13,331 nt of DNA, from assembly GCA_021800315.1 (NCBI GenBank), contig JAJYZD010000091.1, forward strand, positions 1-13,331. Reading direction: 5' to 3'. Source of the DNA: Bacillota bacterium. GTDB lineage: Bacteria > Bacillota > Desulfotomaculia > Desulfotomaculales > JAJYZD01. A model generated the notes under the pieces. The model was given only the letters and a program-made list of their open reading frames with translations. It did no database searches and was not told the origin of the DNA. Position numbers and translations under genes: made by a program. Positions 13,196 to 13,331 of this stretch are shown here, piece after piece; the stretch's first letter is position 1; each line of letters begins with the position of its first letter.

Positions 13196-13331
13196 ACCTT
13201 AGCGTAGGCCACTAATTACGCAGAGGGAGGGAGTCTTAGCGGAATGGCATAAGGCAGGACGCTTACACGTCGCCCCCGCCATCCGCAGAGTCCTCCACCG
13301 TGATATTCCCACTGTCGTGTACTGGTCCTTT
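13171..13331 (-). mobile_element. Terminal part of the repeated element (right copy, inverted)
   Basis: Bases 13171-13309 repeat 1-138 in inverted orientation, and 22 more bases of the element are visible to the window end. The element edge at 13171 falls inside the ATPase codons, which gives a clear insertion junction. A 13-base palindrome, AGGAACCGTTCCT (13169-13181), spans the edge; the left copy has the same half and differs at base 139. The body and far end of the element are outside the window, so neither a target duplication nor the family can be determined. Confidence 0.75.
13263..13331 (-). CDS. C-terminal tail of the element-encoded ORF (partial, right copy)
   Basis: The frame from the window edge reads KGPVHDSGNITVEDSADG, then GGDV and a TAA stop at 13265-13263. 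The tail is the same as that in the left copy. It is presumably the end of the transposase or a related element protein; 22 residues do not allow a family call. Confidence 0.45.
   Translation of the reverse strand, partial: KGPVHDSGNITVEDSADGGGDV

Noticed and set aside
1..13331. CRISPR arrays, tRNA or rRNA genes
   Set aside because: No regularly spaced direct repeats, cloverleaf or rRNA signature was seen on either strand.

Overview
The window looks like chromosomal DNA from an anaerobic, fairly GC-rich, Gram-positive bacterium (Firmicutes/Bacillota, plausibly a Peptococcaceae relative such as Pelotomaculum or Desulfotomaculum). The reasons are the ctsR-mcsA-mcsB-clpC-radA-disA gene order, a CarD-type regulator, a YacL-like PIN-TRAM protein beside ispD-ispF, a rubredoxin, frequent TTG and GTG starts, and strong GGAGG-like ribosome binding sites. 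The genus is an inference from gene order and protein flavour, not a database result.

Layout. 1-138: end of a repeated, probably mobile, element, with the last codons of its ORF. 233-896 (+): a VapC-like PIN protein and a 59-residue partner, with their own promoter and a terminator. 932-3373 (-): a rubredoxin, ispF, ispD and a membrane PIN-TRAM protein, read from high to low coordinates, with a promoter just upstream. 3546-4022 (-): carD, with tandem promoters and its own terminator. 4257-4652 (+): a small cysteine-containing protein (DUF1573-type by my recollection), divergent from carD and convergent with disA. 4656-11866 (-): disA, radA, clpC, mcsB, mcsA, ctsR, transcribed ctsR first from a promoter overlapping a CtsR operator. 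11941-12155: no confident gene. 12156-13170 (-): a DUF4276-type protein and the C-terminal half of its AAA/ABC-type ATPase partner. 13171-13331: a second, inverted copy of the repeated element, which cuts the ATPase gene.

Function. The core is housekeeping: protein quality control (CtsR repressor, McsA/McsB arginine kinase, ClpC unfoldase), genome surveillance (RadA, and DisA making c-di-AMP), RNA polymerase control (CarD) and two steps of MEP isoprenoid synthesis. Both outer edges are accessory: a toxin-antitoxin-like PIN pair on the left and a defence-like ATPase/TOPRIM-like pair on the right, each beside a copy of the same element.

The most interesting points are the about 138-bp inverted repeat at the two window edges, which supplies a precise insertion junction inside the ATPase gene; the translationally coupled ATPase-DUF4276 pair; the non-canonical residues in McsB (Met in place of the first Arg of RDxxRA) and CtsR (RK instead of KR before the glycine loop); and an unexplained, hairpin-containing 215-bp stretch upstream of ctsR.
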